Source: Eubacterium sp.
GTDB lineage: Bacteria; Bacillota; Clostridia; Lachnospirales; Lachnospiraceae
Reading direction: 5' to 3'
Assembly (NCBI GenBank): GCA_003520145.1
Contig: DOVJ01000134.1
Location: 1 to 7,400 of the forward strand
Length of the DNA stretch: 7,400 nt
A model generated the notes under the pieces. It was not told the DNA's origin. It saw only the letters and a list, made by a program, of their open reading frames with translations, and did not search any database. Position numbers and translations under genes: made by a program. How positions within the stretch are numbered: position 1 is the first letter of the stretch; the number at the start of each line of letters is the position of its first letter. Of this stretch, positions 6,321 through 7,400 are shown piece by piece.

Positions 6321-7400
6321 TTATTGTACCACATCATCACTGCTTATGGCAAGCGCCACCTTAATTCCGTCAACAGCAGCACTTGTTATACCTCCGGCAT
6401 ATCCAGCGCCCTCACCACAAGGATATATTCCCCTTATGTTAGACTGAAAAGTTTCATCTCTTACAATCCTTACAGGAGCTGAAGTCCTAGTTTCGGCACC
6501 CATAAGAAGTGTATCATCCATATCAAATCCATTAATCTTATGTCCAAATGCCTCCATGCCTTCACATATGGCTTTATTAATAAACTCTGGATATATAGCG
6601 GACACATCAGCGCCCTTATAAGACCCCTTAACAGCCTTCCCTACAGTTTCCTCATGCCCCGCTTTTAATACCGACGCCTTACGCTTCTTAAAATCAGATA
6701 GATAAGAAACAGGTATGGCGCCATCACAAAGCTTATAAGCTCTCTCTTCCATCTCTTCCTGAAAGTACATACCCGACAGAATACCGCGGTCTTCATAATC
6801 ATCCTTGTCAACAGATACTATGATAGCACTGTTAGCAAAGCCTGATGCTCTGTCGTGGTAACTCATACCATTGACAGCAAGTCGTCCTTTCTCAGATGAG
6901 GCATTGATAACATAGCCTCCTGGGCACATACAGAAGGAATACACGCCCCTTTTTGTACTCGTATTATAAGTCAGTTTATAAGGTGCAGCTCCAAGCTTAT
7001 TTCTTAGGTCTTCGCTTATATCACCATATGCATTATCATCTATTATCCTTTGTGGATGAACAGCTCTAAGTCCCACAGCAAATGGTTTTTGCTCCATATT
7101 AAGAAGCCCCTCAAGTCTTCTGTATGTATCTCTAGAAGAATGACCTGTTGCAAGCACTAAGTGATCACACGCAAAGCTTTTACCATTATCAGTCACAACT
7201 GCCTCTATAGCCCCGTTTTTTATAACAAAATCAGAAACCAAAGTTTCATAGAGAATCTTACCGCCAAGCCTTATTATCTCTTCTCTTATACTTATAACAA
7301 CTCTCGACAACACATCTGTTCCGATATGCGGCTTATTCACATAGAGAATATCCTCATCAGCGCCGTGTTCAACGAAAGTTTTGAGTACATAAGATATGAA
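6321..7400 (-). CDS. FAD-dependent oxidoreductase, COG2509 type (N-terminus beyond the window)
   Basis: The frame enters at base 7400 and gives the last 359 residues of a protein whose family is usually around 530, so about 170 N-terminal residues, including the expected GxGxxG dinucleotide-binding loop, are missing. Numbering from the first codon in the window, YVNKPHIGTD (20-29) begins a region of substrate-domain character. LATGHSSRD (83-91) is the second FAD-contact strand, and FAVGLRAVHPQ (107-117), FCMCPGG (156-162) and GAETRTSAPVRI (301-312) follow. IYPCGEGAGYAGGITSAAVDG (325-345) is the C-terminal FAD-closing motif shared with HI0933-like and related flavoproteins. The V at residue 21 is a GTG that could be miscalled as a start, but the upstream codons continue the family sequence. 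The substrate is not known for the family as far as I recall. It stops with TAA, 28 bases before proB, and is probably in the same transcript. Confidence 0.9.
   Translation of the reverse strand, partial: FISYVLKTFVEHGADEDILYVNKPHIGTDVLSRVVISIREEIIRLGGKILYETLVSDFVIKNGAIEAVVTDNGKSFACDHLVLATGHSSRDTYRRLEGLLNMEQKPFAVGLRAVHPQRIIDDNAYGDISEDLRNKLGAAPYKLTYNTSTKRGVYSFCMCPGGYVINASSEKGRLAVNGMSYHDRASGFANSAIIVSVDKDDYEDRGILSGMYFQEEMEERAYKLCDGAIPVSYLSDFKKRKASVLKAGHEETVGKAVKGSYKGADVSAIYPEFINKAICEGMEAFGHKINGFDMDDTLLMGAETRTSAPVRIVRDETFQSNIRGIYPCGEGAGYAGGITSAAVDGIKVALAISSDDVVQ

Larger units (their letters stand above)
1..7400 (-). other. Probable six-gene operon (ends outside the window)
   Basis: Six genes run in one direction with gaps of about 9 to 28 bases and no inverted repeat followed by a T run between them. 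The order of transcription is flavoprotein, proB, unknown, cyclo-ligase, miaB, mutS. From memory, mutL and miaA often follow mutS in related Clostridia; this cannot be checked here. Neither the promoter nor the terminator of the transcript is inside the window. Confidence 0.7.

Noticed and set aside
7338..7340. GTG as a start of a shorter flavoprotein
   Set aside because: The codons upstream of it to base 7400 read FVEHGADEDILY, which continues the family sequence, so the GTG encodes an internal valine.
1..7400. CRISPR array, insertion sequence, tRNA, riboswitch or intrinsic terminator
   Set aside because: Both strands are almost fully occupied by coding sequence, with gaps of at most 28 bases. 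I saw no repeat-spacer pattern, terminal inverted repeats, tRNA-like folding sequence, or hairpin with a T run.

Overview
This window looks like housekeeping chromosome from a Gram-positive anaerobe of the Clostridia, most likely a Lachnospiraceae member of the Butyrivibrio/Roseburia type. That is inferred from the moderately AT-rich sequence, heavy use of ATA, AGA and TAT codons, clear AGGAG-type ribosome binding sites, and the protein signatures. I did not compute composition or run a search, so the genus is a guess.

All six genes lie on the minus strand and are packed head to tail. Transcription runs from base 7400 down to base 1. In that order they are: the C-terminal 359 residues of an FAD-dependent oxidoreductase of the COG2509 type (its N-terminus lies beyond base 7400); proB, glutamate 5-kinase, without a PUA domain; a 391-residue protein I do not recognise, with the look of a soluble beta-propeller; 5-formyltetrahydrofolate cyclo-ligase; miaB, the radical-SAM tRNA methylthiotransferase; and mutS, the mismatch recognition ATPase, which runs off the window at base 1 after 742 residues. 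No gap between genes exceeds about 30 bases. I see no RNA gene, mobile element, CRISPR array, terminator or convincing promoter.

The layout suggests one multigene transcript. At four consecutive junctions (proB to unknown, unknown to cyclo-ligase, cyclo-ligase to miaB, miaB to mutS) the stop codon of one gene is built into or directly abuts the ribosome binding site of the next, giving TAAAGGA, TAGGAG, TAGGAG and TAGGAA. This is consistent with translational coupling. The ribosome binding sites also decide several starts: ATG at 6292 for proB, the second ATG (4239) for the cyclo-ligase, and probably GTG at 3660 for miaB. mutS starts at a GTG.

The products belong to proline synthesis, one-carbon folate recycling, tRNA modification and DNA repair. 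They do not form one pathway, so the cluster is best read as a housekeeping operon. The real unknown is the 391-residue gene. It sits directly after proB, where a proline operon would usually carry proA. I found no good evidence for a new defence, mobile or biosynthetic system here.
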